Assembly: GCA_963575745.1 (NCBI GenBank)
Contig: CAUYUJ010017837.1
Coordinates: 1,412,690 to 1,452,689 of the forward strand
DNA length: 40,000 nucleotides
Direction of reading: 5' to 3'
From: Prorocentrum cordatum
Lineage: Eukaryota; Sar; Dinophyceae; Prorocentrales; Prorocentraceae
Translations under genes and position numbers: made by a program
Notes under the pieces: model-generated
What the model was told of the DNA's origin: nothing
Databases searched by the model: none
The model's input: only the letters and a program-made list of their open reading frames with translations
Shown here: positions 32,401 through 40,000 of the stretch, in pieces
Layout: each line of letters begins with the position of its first letter
Numbering within the stretch: the stretch's first letter is position 1

Positions 32401-34277
32401 CCGAAGCTCCTCTACGTCATCCCTCGTGACTTCTTTTGCCGGGGCCATCGCGTCGAGGAACCGCGCCAAACGAGCCCTTTGCACCATGTAGTCCGCGATT
32501 TCCTGACAGGCGGGCAAGGAGACTCGGCGGGGGGGGCGGGGGAAGGCCCTCGGAGGGGGGCAGAATGAGAGAGGGAAGCACGAACATGAGGAGGGAAGCA
32601 TGGGGAAAGGACGCGGGGGCCGCAGAAGGAAGCGACGGATCAGGAAACTCGCAGAGAGACGCTGTCCTGGCGGAGCCCCCTGCGAGACGCTGGTGTGGAA
32701 ACCTCTTGTGTCATGCGCAACATGCAATCCAAACCGCAGCTCCCGTCTGCCACTGTGGACACGACGTAGACACCGAGAGCGGAATAGAAACCGCCCGCCG
32801 TCGACGCATCTCCCGCGATGTCCACGAAGTCTGTGAGGACGCCCGAGATAAAATGATTGCATAGCATCAACGGATGGTCCTCCGACACGGGGGCCCAGTC
32901 TGGAGGCCCCGAGTTCCGGGGGGCGGCGCAAAACGCGATCGCGTCCGCCGAAGGCTCGCGGGATAACTTCTCCAGTTTCCACGGCGGCAGCACGGCCTTG
33001 CAAAGGTCGACTCTGTTCTCTCCTTCCCAACCGTAGACGCGCACTTTTCGCAGAAGTGCAAAGACTACGAAAGCCGAATGCCCTATCCACTCTCGGGGCC
33101 GGCGAATATTGCGACACAATTTCGTCAATGTCTCGAAGCACCTCTGGCCTTGTTCTGGAAGTGCTCCCGCAGGCCCAGGAGGGCCCACCGCAGCGCCTAC
33201 GCCCGCGGATGACATTTCAGGGGTGCCCATTGCAGCATTCTCCGCTCCTTGAAGCACGGGTTCCGCTATGTCGCGGACAACAAGCCGAGCGGGCTTGGGG
33301 AAAGCAACAGGGGCAACCCCCTCTGCTGAGAGGACCGCGCCTGCCGCGGAGCCCTTCAGGCGAGCCTCCACTGCGGAAGCGGCCTCGGCGATAGCGTCGG
33401 CGCCATGCGCGTGAGCAGGAGCCGCGCGTGCCTCCGCTGCAGGGGGGCCTTGAGTAGGGCCCGCGCACGCCTCCGCGGACGGCCCCGCTGCTGCGGGGCC
33501 TTCAACAGGGCCCACGCGCGGCGCTGCTTCCACTTCCGGAGGGGCCACGCGCGCCTCCGCTGACGGCGCCGCTGCTGCGGGGCCTTCAGCAGGGCCCACG
33601 CGCGGCTCCGATGCGCCTTCAGCAGGGGCCACGCACGCCTCCGCTGGCGCCTCCGCTGCTGCGGCGGCTGCAGCTCCTGCGGGCCACCCGTCCTCGCAAC
33701 GCACTAAGTGCCAGGACGGTTGGTAATCTGCGTACATAGAGTAGTCCACAGAACCGTCCGCCAGACGGTGGTCGCTGGGACAGGGCCATCCCGAGCCGAG
33801 ATGAATCTGTTTTTCAAATGCGGCGGCCAGACGGGCGATGGCAAGCCGCGCCGCTGCTGCAGCGCAGAACGCACCCGAATCCGAAAATTGCCCCGAGTCG
33901 TCTCCTTGGGTTCGCCAGCACTTGTCCTGGGTCTTTATGTGTGTCCGGTTGGAACCAAAAATCCACGAGCTCGCTCCCCTCGCGGTCGTGCCCGACCCGC
34001 AGAGGCGCGTCTGCAGGCCGAACAGCTCCCGGGTCTGGGGGCGGAGCGCCTGCGGCGGCCATGAGCCGAAGCCCAGCGCGCGAACCTGCGGCCGCCCCCC
34101 TGTCTCGAACCCAAGGCAGCAGGGGAGCGAAACGGCTTGTGGCGGTGCTGCTGCTGCTCCTGCTCCTGCCCCCCATCCCCTTCCTGCCCCGTGCCCCTCC
34201 TCCTCGAGTCCCTTTTGTTTTCTAGCGCGCGAGCGCTGATAAGCCGCAGGCTCGCGTGTCCCCGCGCGGGCCCTCAC
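29468..34277 (-). pseudogene. Large DDE-transposase-like gene with four in-frame stops
   Basis: Exon 34277-32666 has an Ala/Pro/Glu repeat region (PAEGPAAAGPSAEA units, 33660-33400), then HSAFVVFALLRKVRVYGWEG and TVADGSCGLDCML (slightly OTU-like). A 163-bp GA-AG intron joins RRGLRQ to EIADYMVQRARLARF (32502). Next come RSFGWTPGQRRPYGALRSFM, LRSRWWTSWRKEYGLSM and CPNRKCKCPLPVL. The DDE-like core reads WRIMMADDHGPHLPP and IPRGGGATPILQTVGAYLNQ, comparable to DNAxxH and LPPNTTxxxQPxD of DDE_1 proteins; the expected last Asp is Gly. A coiled coil ends the protein. In-frame stops: TAG 31717-31719, TAA 31687-31689, TAA 30053-30055, TAG 29573-29575. Coding-like sequence continues after each until TGA 29468-29470. 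An 18-C run (31139-31156) adds a frameshift. Family match recalled, not searched. Confidence 0.55.
32503..32665 (-). other. GA-AG intron (163 bp)
   Basis: Donor CGCCAG|GACAGC and acceptor CTGTCAG|GAAATC share CAGGA and keep phase 0. The intron is pyrimidine-rich before the acceptor. Splicing removes the implausible stretch LRQDSVSLRVS. Confidence 0.65.
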
Positions 34278-34394
34278 CGCTGTCTAGTCGACGGCGCCCC
34301 GTGAACTTCCATCTCAGCGGCCACCGCGCCGCTGCTGCGGCGCAGACACCGAGCGCCGCTGCTGCGGAAGAGACACCGAAGCAGTCTACACGCA

Positions 34395-35440
34395 TCAAGC
34401 CGTTGCAGCGGTCGGCGCGCCGCTGCTGCGGCGCGCGTCAGCCAGCCGATCGCTGGGACATCGCTGCCCCGCTTCCTTCGCTAGGGCATTCTTGACCACG
34501 TCCTCCAAGAACGCAAGTAGAACCTCCTTCTGCTGGCCGCGGGTGACCATCTAAAAGGGCACCGCCACGTCAGTCAACGCACACTTGTGGCCCATTTTTC
34601 CGCTGTCAGATCCTGCGTCTTCGAGGCCCATTTTCGGCCTGCGAGTGGTCCGCCTTTGACCTCAACTGCCCACATCCCAGAGGGGCACCATCTCGTGGTC
34701 CACGGGCGCTCCTCGTCCACAGCGTCGTCGGCGCCATCGTCGTCCATGGACTCGGGAACGCGTTTGCCTTGGTTCTCCTCGTGCAGGTAGTGCAGGAGCC
34801 ATGGAAGGTCCTCACACTGAACGAAAAGGACGCCTTGCTTGTTCTCATACACAACTAGCTGCTTTGTGTCGGCCTCCTCGGGCTTGGGAGACATCGGCAC
34901 GGTTGCTCTGACGAACGTGCCTCGAGGAAGTCCGCATGGTTTCTCCGGGGTTTTCGCCTGGTCGCCACGCGCTAGTCCCTTTTTGGATTTCGATGCAACC
35001 TGGGCGGGCCCGAGGAGAGCCGCCGTGGGACCCCGAGCTCCTGCGTCCGCTGCTCCTGCTGATGCACCCGCTGCTGCGGAGGCGTCTTTCGCGGGAGTCG
35101 CAGGCCCGCCCACGTTGTCTCCTTCTCCTGCGCGAAGCTTCGCGACCAATTGCTCTAACAGCGTCGTTGAGTTCAAGGCGCCCTTCACGGCGCTGAAACC
35201 ACCGACCACCTTAAGCACCCACAGGCGGTGCTTCCCGATGGGGAACGAAGAGTTGCGGGCGCCCGTCCCCGCCAGTGGAGAGATCGCGCTCTTCGCATTC
35301 CAAAACAAATCCCGCTGCTCCCTCGCGACTCCGGCACAGCCCCCCCGTCGCGCAGAGCACGCCCATGTTCGCGCCATCAAGGCGCGTTGCTTTCCCGACA
35401 ACGACCTCCCGCCACGTCTCCTCTGCCCTGCGCTTCATGA
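34395..35440 (-). pseudogene. Unrecognised gene with frame break and in-frame TAG
   Basis: The frame 35401-34574 contains SSFPIGKHRLWVLKVVGG, LLEQLVAKLRAGEGD, then LVVYENKQGVLFVQCEDLPW and MWAVEVKGGPLAGRKW, ending DLTAEKWATSVR at TGA. A competing true ATG at 35440 opens MKRRAEETWREVVVGKA in another frame for the first 75 codons; which 5' frame is real is unclear. Just past the TGA, a shifted frame reads LTDVAVPF, in-frame TAG (about 34551), then MVTRGQQKEVLLAFLEDVV and KNALAKEAGQRCP to TGA 34395-34397. This resembles continuation of one protein after an indel plus a nonsense change. Three hairpin copies (34326, 34354, 34415) lie at its 3' end; another (35067) reads DASAAAGASAG in frame. No domain recognised. 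Confidence 0.4.
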
Positions 35441-35746
35441 CGCAAGGCGCAAACCCCCGCTGCTGCGGAGGCGTGAGTGCGCGTCCTGAGTGTACGCTGG
35501 CCTCACTGATGAGCCGCCTGATCGGTCTGAGAACAGAACGGCTGTGGAAAGCGGTCGCACCCTGCCATCTCATCCTACTCCCTCCTCATCCTTCTCTCGC
35601 GCGCCACCGCGCCATCCCCTCCTCTGCCCGCGCGCTCCCCTGATGGTCTCAATCGGCCGGGCGTGCTTGCTGGCAAGGGTGGTGGGGCGTCCAGGAGCTC
35701 TGACGTCTTGGCAGCGCGGCTCGCAGGGGATCCCGACCAGGGCCCT

Positions 35747-35897
35747 CGCCGCCCCTCTGTCCCGGAGGGGCGGCGTCGTGATCGCGACGCCGCCCCTCTG
35801 TGACAGGGGGGCGCCGCCGTGATCACGACGCCGCCCCTCTGTCCCGGAGGGGCGGCGTCGCGATCACGACGGCGCCCCTCTGCGACAGAGGGGCGCC
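35747..35897. repeat. Tandem array of four CCCCTCTG hairpins (family 2)
   Basis: Four units about 40-46 bp apart, separated by GTGATCGCGAC / GTGATCACGAC. Unit 1: 11-bp perfect stem 35747-35757 / 35765-35775. Unit 2 (about 35788-35816) is imperfect. Unit 3: 14-bp perfect stem 35826-35839 / 35847-35860. Unit 4: 12-bp perfect stem 35871-35882 / 35886-35897 with loop CGA. Confidence 0.9.
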
Positions 35898-36043
35898 CGC
35901 GAACAGGACGGCAGGGCGACGAGCAGGACGACGAACACCGAGACAGGAAAACGCGACGCGGGAGGGAGGCAGGAACGGGCGAGGGAGGACGGAGAGGGAG
36001 GCGGCGAGGCATGATGGGGAGGGCGCCCGGAACCGAGGATAGG

Positions 36044-36130
36044 GGGATCTCATGGAGAAGGGAACAGGGAAGAGGTGACCAGAACAGGGGAGAGAGATCG
36101 CATGGAGGAGGGAACAGGGAAGAGGACAGA
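36044..36130. repeat. 30-bp direct repeat
   Basis: GATCTCATGGAGAAGGGAAC and GATCGCATGGAGGAGGGAAC, each followed by AGGGAAGAGG, about 50 bp apart. Confidence 0.7.
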
Positions 36131-36271
36131 GGAGTGGGAAGACCAGGACGAGGAGCACGCATAGGCGAACGCAGACCCTCGCACTTGCTCCGCGCGGCAG
36201 CGTCCGCTGCGCCGCCACGCCGTGGCCCGCCGCCACTACTGCGGCGGATGCGTGACCTCCCCCTCCCTGTC

Positions 36272-38569
36272 CTACGCTGTTTCTGCTGCCACTCTCCCCC
36301 CTCCCTCCTCGACCTCCCCCCCCCGCCCTGTTCCTTCCCCCCCCCCTCCTCTTCCTCCTCCCCCTGGCGGCTCGTTCGGGGCCGTTGCGCTCGGGCGATC
36401 GCGCGCGCCCTCCGCTGCTGCGGCGGGGACACACGCACCCTGCTGCGGCGGGATCACACGCGCTCTCCACACGCGCCCTCCGCTGCTGCGGCGGGATCGC
36501 ACGAAGTGGGTGCCGCTCTTGGGGGCTTTGCGCCCCTCCTCCTTCTCCTCCTTCTTCCGTTTCTTCTCCTGCTCTTGTACCTCTTTCTGCCGTGCGTGCT
36601 TCCCTTTGCTGGGGTCGGGTGCCTTCTTCTCCTTTGTGATCTGCAGAATCAGCCGCTCTCCGCGCACCAGAGGCACCGTGTTGTGCATGATCGGAGCAAT
36701 CACGCTGCAGACGCGCATGGGCACCTTCTCTATGCACCTTGTCACAGTCACGACTTCTCGTCCGCGAAGCGCCCCGCTGAACTTCCAGTCTTCCTGTCGT
36801 TCCACGAGCTGGGCGCGGGCAAGTTCTTCAGCTGTCATCCTGTCGACACCCCAAAAGAAGTGAAAGGACTCAGATCCCCCGAACTTGAAATGGCACGGCT
36901 GTTCTGCCTCGTCGGCGTCGGCGCCCCCCCCCCCCGCTACTGCGGGCTGCGCCCCTTCCGCCGGCGCGGGCTTGAGCACCACCTCCGGTAATTTGAAATC
37001 AGGCAATGCCCAATGCCTTTCCAGGTTTCCGACAGGAGTCGGACGTTTCTCACCGACTAGCACCTCCACTGCCCGCGGGCGGCCAGTGACTTTCGGAAAA
37101 GTCCTGGCGGCGGGGCGGCGAGGGAAGAGCAGCAGCTTCCCCTCGGCGAGGTCCTCGGCAGCCCGCTTGGGCAGCTTGTCGGCCCACGGCGCAGGAGGGA
37201 GCCCCAAGTCCTTCTTGTCCTTCTTGTCCAGCTTCTCCCAGGCCTCGCGCACTTGAGCACGGCACGGGCGCGCTGCCTCGCACACGGCCTCCACAGTCTT
37301 CGTGGGGAGAGGGTGGGTTGCCCATGTCTTTGCGCACTCCTGGTAGAAAGACCCCGTCGCAGACAGAACCGCCCCCGCTATCAAAGTCGCGCCCTTCTCC
37401 TCCGACGTGGCCCCCGCTGCTGCGGGGGCCAAGCTGCGACGGAGATGCCCCAACAAGGCATTAGCCGTTTGCTCTCGCTCTGTCCCCGCGTCAGCTCCGG
37501 GGGCGGGCATTGCCCGCCCCTCGGCTCTTGGGGGTGCGCCCTCATGACCAGGGCAACCTTCGCATGGGGACACTCCGCGGGGAGCTGGCGGATGACGGCC
37601 CATGCGGCTGGGGAGGGGGCGCGTTTTGGGTGACCCACCCACCGTCAGTCATAATCCAGAATCTGCGGCATGATCTGCCCCGATGCGGCCCCCACGTTGA
37701 TCACGAAATAGAGCATGTCCTCCAACCATGTGGCCTTCGCGTGCTGTGGGTGTCGCTGCGCGCAAGCCTTCAGGATGCTGGCGTAGGGGATGCTGAAAGG
37801 CTGATCTTGGTGAGATCCCGCGGCTGCTCTCTTGGCCTCCGCTGCTGCGGTGGTCGGCGGACTTAGGGTGCTCGATTTCGTGAGGGGCCACCCCCTTCCC
37901 CTGCGGGTCGTTCAAGGCTGCGGCAACGAGGGCTGGTCCTTCCTCGAAGTCGGGATCGAAATGAATGTCCCACGAGACCACCTCGCAAAACAAACCGTCA
38001 TCGAGCACGTCCATGAGTTCGCTGAATGTCTCTGTGCGCCGCATCTTCGGGATGTCCCGGGAACCGCCCAGGCCTGTCTGGAACTCCTCCAAACCGCACC
38101 CTTTGTGCTCTTCGGGAATTTCCCACACAGCGCCGTGCTTAAGGCTCATCAAACCAAGGATCAGCGTGCAGTGGCTCAACGCCCCGTAGCTGTGCGCTGG
38201 CGGCTTTGCGGACGCCAGGCGGAAAACCTCCACGGACTCCGTGTTCCGAGTGTTGTAGTCCGCATGCGTCTTCCACGGCTTGCCACGGAAGCGCTCGTAC
38301 TCGGCGTGCCTCTCGGCAGGGAGTTCCTGAACAACCACTGCTTCGCGCTGCGCTTCCTCCTTGAGGAACCTGTCTTTCATAATCCAACATCGGAGGCCCA
38401 CCACTCTGGCAGCGGAGGGGTGCGTTCCACCCTTGTTCTGCGGGTGGATGGACAAATCCCCCATTGGGATCTTGACCTTCACCCGCTGCCCCTCTGCGCC
38501 CTTCAAGGCATCGCGGCGGCGCAACGCAACTGCCTCATTTAGGGGGCCTGACTTGCGAGTGTCGGTCAT
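36272..38569 (-). pseudogene. Unrecognised dinoflagellate-type protein gene with a hairpin-linked frame change
   Basis: ATG 38569 opens MTDTRKSGPLNEAVALRRRD, then VKVKIPMGDLSIHPQNKGG, YGALSHCTLILGLMSLKHG and FSELMDVLDDGLFCEVVSWD. At the hairpin copy 37835-37857 coding character moves to another frame, which continues PYASILKACAQRHPQHAKA and TWLEDMLYFVINVGAASGQ to TGA 37645-37647. The same frame still looks coding after that TGA (VGHPKRAPSPAAW, QLPAECPHAKVALVMRAHP). Near 37490 it shifts again to TEREQTANALLGHLRRS, with a hairpin reading APAAAGA (37409-37430), and ends with HFKFGGSESFHFFWGVDRM and a Lys/Glu tail near 36540. I recall a similar large dinoflagellate family with a MRAY-type motif but can assign no function. 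Probably a relic. Confidence 0.45.
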
Positions 38570-38576
38570 GTTCGAC

Positions 38577-38602
38577 GCTGCCCCCGCTGCTGCGGGGGCA
38601 GC
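38577..38602. repeat. Hairpin family 1, 11-bp perfect stem beside a start codon
   Basis: GCTGCCCCCGC, TGCT, GCGGGGGCAGC. Ends 7 bp upstream of the ATG at 38569. The outer four base pairs differ from the 27145 copy yet still pair. Confidence 0.9.
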
Positions 38603-38833
38603 CTCGCCGCCGGTTTGTCCGCGACGGTAGGCCCCGCTGCTGCGGGGCCCCGCCTGGGCCACGAGTGCCAGTCGCGCGCGAGGAGTGGGGGGCGGACCTG
38701 TGGGGGCCCGCGACCTGCGCGCACTTGAGGAGCTAAATGGCCATAGAGGGTTTAAGGTTCGAGTTGCGAAGGTGGAGAAGGATAGGGTACATTGACGAGG
38801 CGACGGAGGAGAAGGACATGAGAAAGGGCAAAG

Positions 38834-39050
38834 CAATCTAGCAAGTCCAGACCCTGCGGGGTGGCCTTCACAATCTAGCAAGTCCAGAACAAGAGGTGGC
38901 CGACGCGATCCAGGAGGCCCTGCCCGCGGGGTGCGCGACGCAGTCCAGCAAATCCAGGCCCGCGGGGCGGGCAGCGCAATCTAGCAAGTCCTGCCCCGCG
39001 GGGTGGGCGACGCAGTCTAGCAAGTCCCGACCCGCGGGGCGGGCGAAGAG
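38834..39050. repeat. 36-bp tandem repeat array, six units
   Basis: Units begin near 38834, 38871, 38908 (degenerate), 38941, 38977 and 39013. Each has CAATCTAGCAAGTCC (or a near variant), then CCCGCGGGG or CTGCGGGG and TGGGCGACG-like sequence. Confidence 0.8.
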
Positions 39051-39234
39051 GAAAGGAGGAGGAAGGGGGGACGAGGGGGGGAGGGGAATACGAGGGAGGA
39101 CAACAGGGTGATGATAAGATGAGGATGAGGATGCGAGGAAGGGAGGAGGAACGGAGGAGGAAGGGAGGAGTAAGAGGGGAGGGGGGGCGGAGGAAGGAGG
39201 GGGAAAAGGGGGGGAAGGGGGGGGGGTAATTACG

Positions 39235-39395
39235 ACGGGGGCGACAAGGACGACGACTACTCAGGACAACGACGAGGACGACGACGACGGCTGACGACGA
39301 CGACGAAGACCAGGGGGACGACGAAAACGACGACGACGACGACGACGACGAAAACGACGACGACACCGACGGACGGCAACGACGACGACGACGAA
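39235..39395. repeat. (GAC)n trinucleotide microsatellite
   Basis: Imperfect GACGACGAC over about 160 bp. Confidence 0.9.
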
Positions 39396-39556
39396 ATTCT
39401 CAGCCGCGCGCTGCGGGCGCTGGGATCCTGGCGCGCGCGCGCGCCGAGCCCGCGCCTCAGACCCGTTAATTATGGGGGCCCCCGCTGCTGCGGGGGCGTC
39501 TTCCGATCGCGGGAACCGCCGCTGCTGCGGGGGCCTCCTCCGCCGCGCTCGCCCCG

Positions 39557-40000
39557 TCAGTGGTCCACCTCCGCTTCGCTGCCCGAAGCGGCGAACGAGG
39601 GGGGGGAAGGCCCCTCAGGGGGGGGCCGTTCAGCCCTCTCCCGAGAGGCCGCAGCAGGCGGCGGATGCGGCGGCGGCCTCGGCTGGAGCTGCGCCTTCGG
39701 AGGAGGCGCAGGCTGCATGGGGAGGAGGCGCGGTGGCGGAGGGTGCTCTGGCTGCTGGGGAAGGAGCCGCGCCCCCTGTCGGTCGCCGCCCTCCCCCCGC
39801 CCTCCGCGTCGGGAGGGGCCGCGCCCCCGCTGCTGCGAGGGCTCTGTCCTCTGTCGGTCTCTGCCCCTCCTGTCTGAGCGTCTGCGTCTGGAACGGCTGC
39901 GCCCCCGCTGCTGCGAGCGCTCTGGCCTCTGTCGGCCTCTGCTCCTCCTCCCGCTCCTTCGGTCTCTGCTCATCCTCCTCCCCCCGTTATCATCCGTCTC
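39557..40000 (-). CDS. Arg/Ser-rich (RS-type) protein, 5' partial or near-complete
   Basis: A true ATG lies at 39973-39971 (MSRDRRSGRRSRGRQRPERS), but the frame stays open to the window edge (ETDDNGGRR before it), so an upstream start is possible. The N-terminal half is Arg/Ser/Gln-rich with two copies of a 26-codon unit (hairpins at 39821 and 39899, 78 bp apart). The C-terminal half is Pro/Gln/Ala-rich, ending SGSEAEVDH. RS-rich composition is typical of splicing-associated proteins, but no RNA-binding domain is visible here, so this is composition only. Both hairpins encode SQQRGR within the RS repeat. Confidence 0.45.
   Translation of the reverse strand, partial: ETDDNGGRRMSRDRRSGRRSRGRQRPERSQQRGRSRSRRRRSDRRGRDRQRTEPSQQRGRGPSRRGGRGEGGDRQGARLLPQQPEHPPPPRLLPMQPAPPPKAQLQPRPPPHPPPAAASRERAERPPPEGPSPPSFAASGSEAEVDH

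Larger units (their letters stand above)
35441..36271. other. Intergenic, hairpin-rich
   Basis: No supported gene. It holds the family-2 hairpin array, a 30-bp direct repeat and several family-1 hairpins toward its right end. Confidence 0.5.
38650..39556. other. Intergenic with repeats
   Basis: No supported gene. Contains the 36-bp repeat array, purine tracts, a (GAC)n microsatellite and two family-1 hairpins. Confidence 0.6.

Noticed and set aside
38834-39050. CRISPR-like array of regularly spaced units
   Set aside because: The whole unit is repeated with no unique spacers, and the context is eukaryotic.

Overview
The window reads as nuclear DNA of a core dinoflagellate. This is inferred from several things: high GC with pyrimidine or purine tracts and long homopolymers; every plausible gene on the minus strand; introns that only keep frame if GA and GC donors are allowed beside GT; an A/K-rich protein with KRPAAA motifs; and several proteins resembling dinoflagellate multicopy families. 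Family names come from motif recognition and no search was run. I saw no rRNA, tRNA, CRISPR, prokaryotic signal or dinoflagellate spliced-leader relic.

Layout. 1-3434: KDZ/Plavaka-transposase-like gene cut by the left edge, with a 1.4 kb intron full of CT repeats. 3435-5113: spacer. 5114-9212: alanine-rich coiled-coil gene with a GA-AG intron and a reading-frame change. 10391-13760: six-exon KRPAAA gene, the best-resolved model here. 13919-14330: a 23-bp inverted repeat and an AT island. 14326-16269: decayed retroelement-like ORF with several frame changes. 16600-17260: degenerate short tandem repeat. 17.5-23.2 kb: repeat-dominated, holding at least five repeat families and a broken Thr/Pro-linker plus Cys-motif gene. 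23345-25334: unrecognised gene. 25769-28393: endonuclease/exonuclease/phosphatase-like gene. 28588-29332: homopolymers and GA microsatellites. 29468-34277: large gene with a DDE-transposase-like region, carrying four in-frame stops. 34395-35440 and 36272-38569: unrecognised genes with frame breaks. 39557-40000: Arg/Ser-rich protein cut by the right edge.

Two signals stand out. (1) A GC-rich hairpin, with constant core CGC-TGCT-GCG and flanking stems that differ between copies yet stay complementary, occurs about 35 times between 25.69 and 39.92 kb. I saw none to the left of that and none in the opposite orientation. Many copies lie inside reading frames. (2) In seven introns whose ends restore frame, the bases across the donor junction repeat across the acceptor (AG|GN at both ends, 4-6 bp), as expected if the introns arose by insertion with target duplication. 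A recurrent caveat is that most long frames contain single-base shifts or in-frame stops, so many loci are either relics or affected by assembly indel errors.
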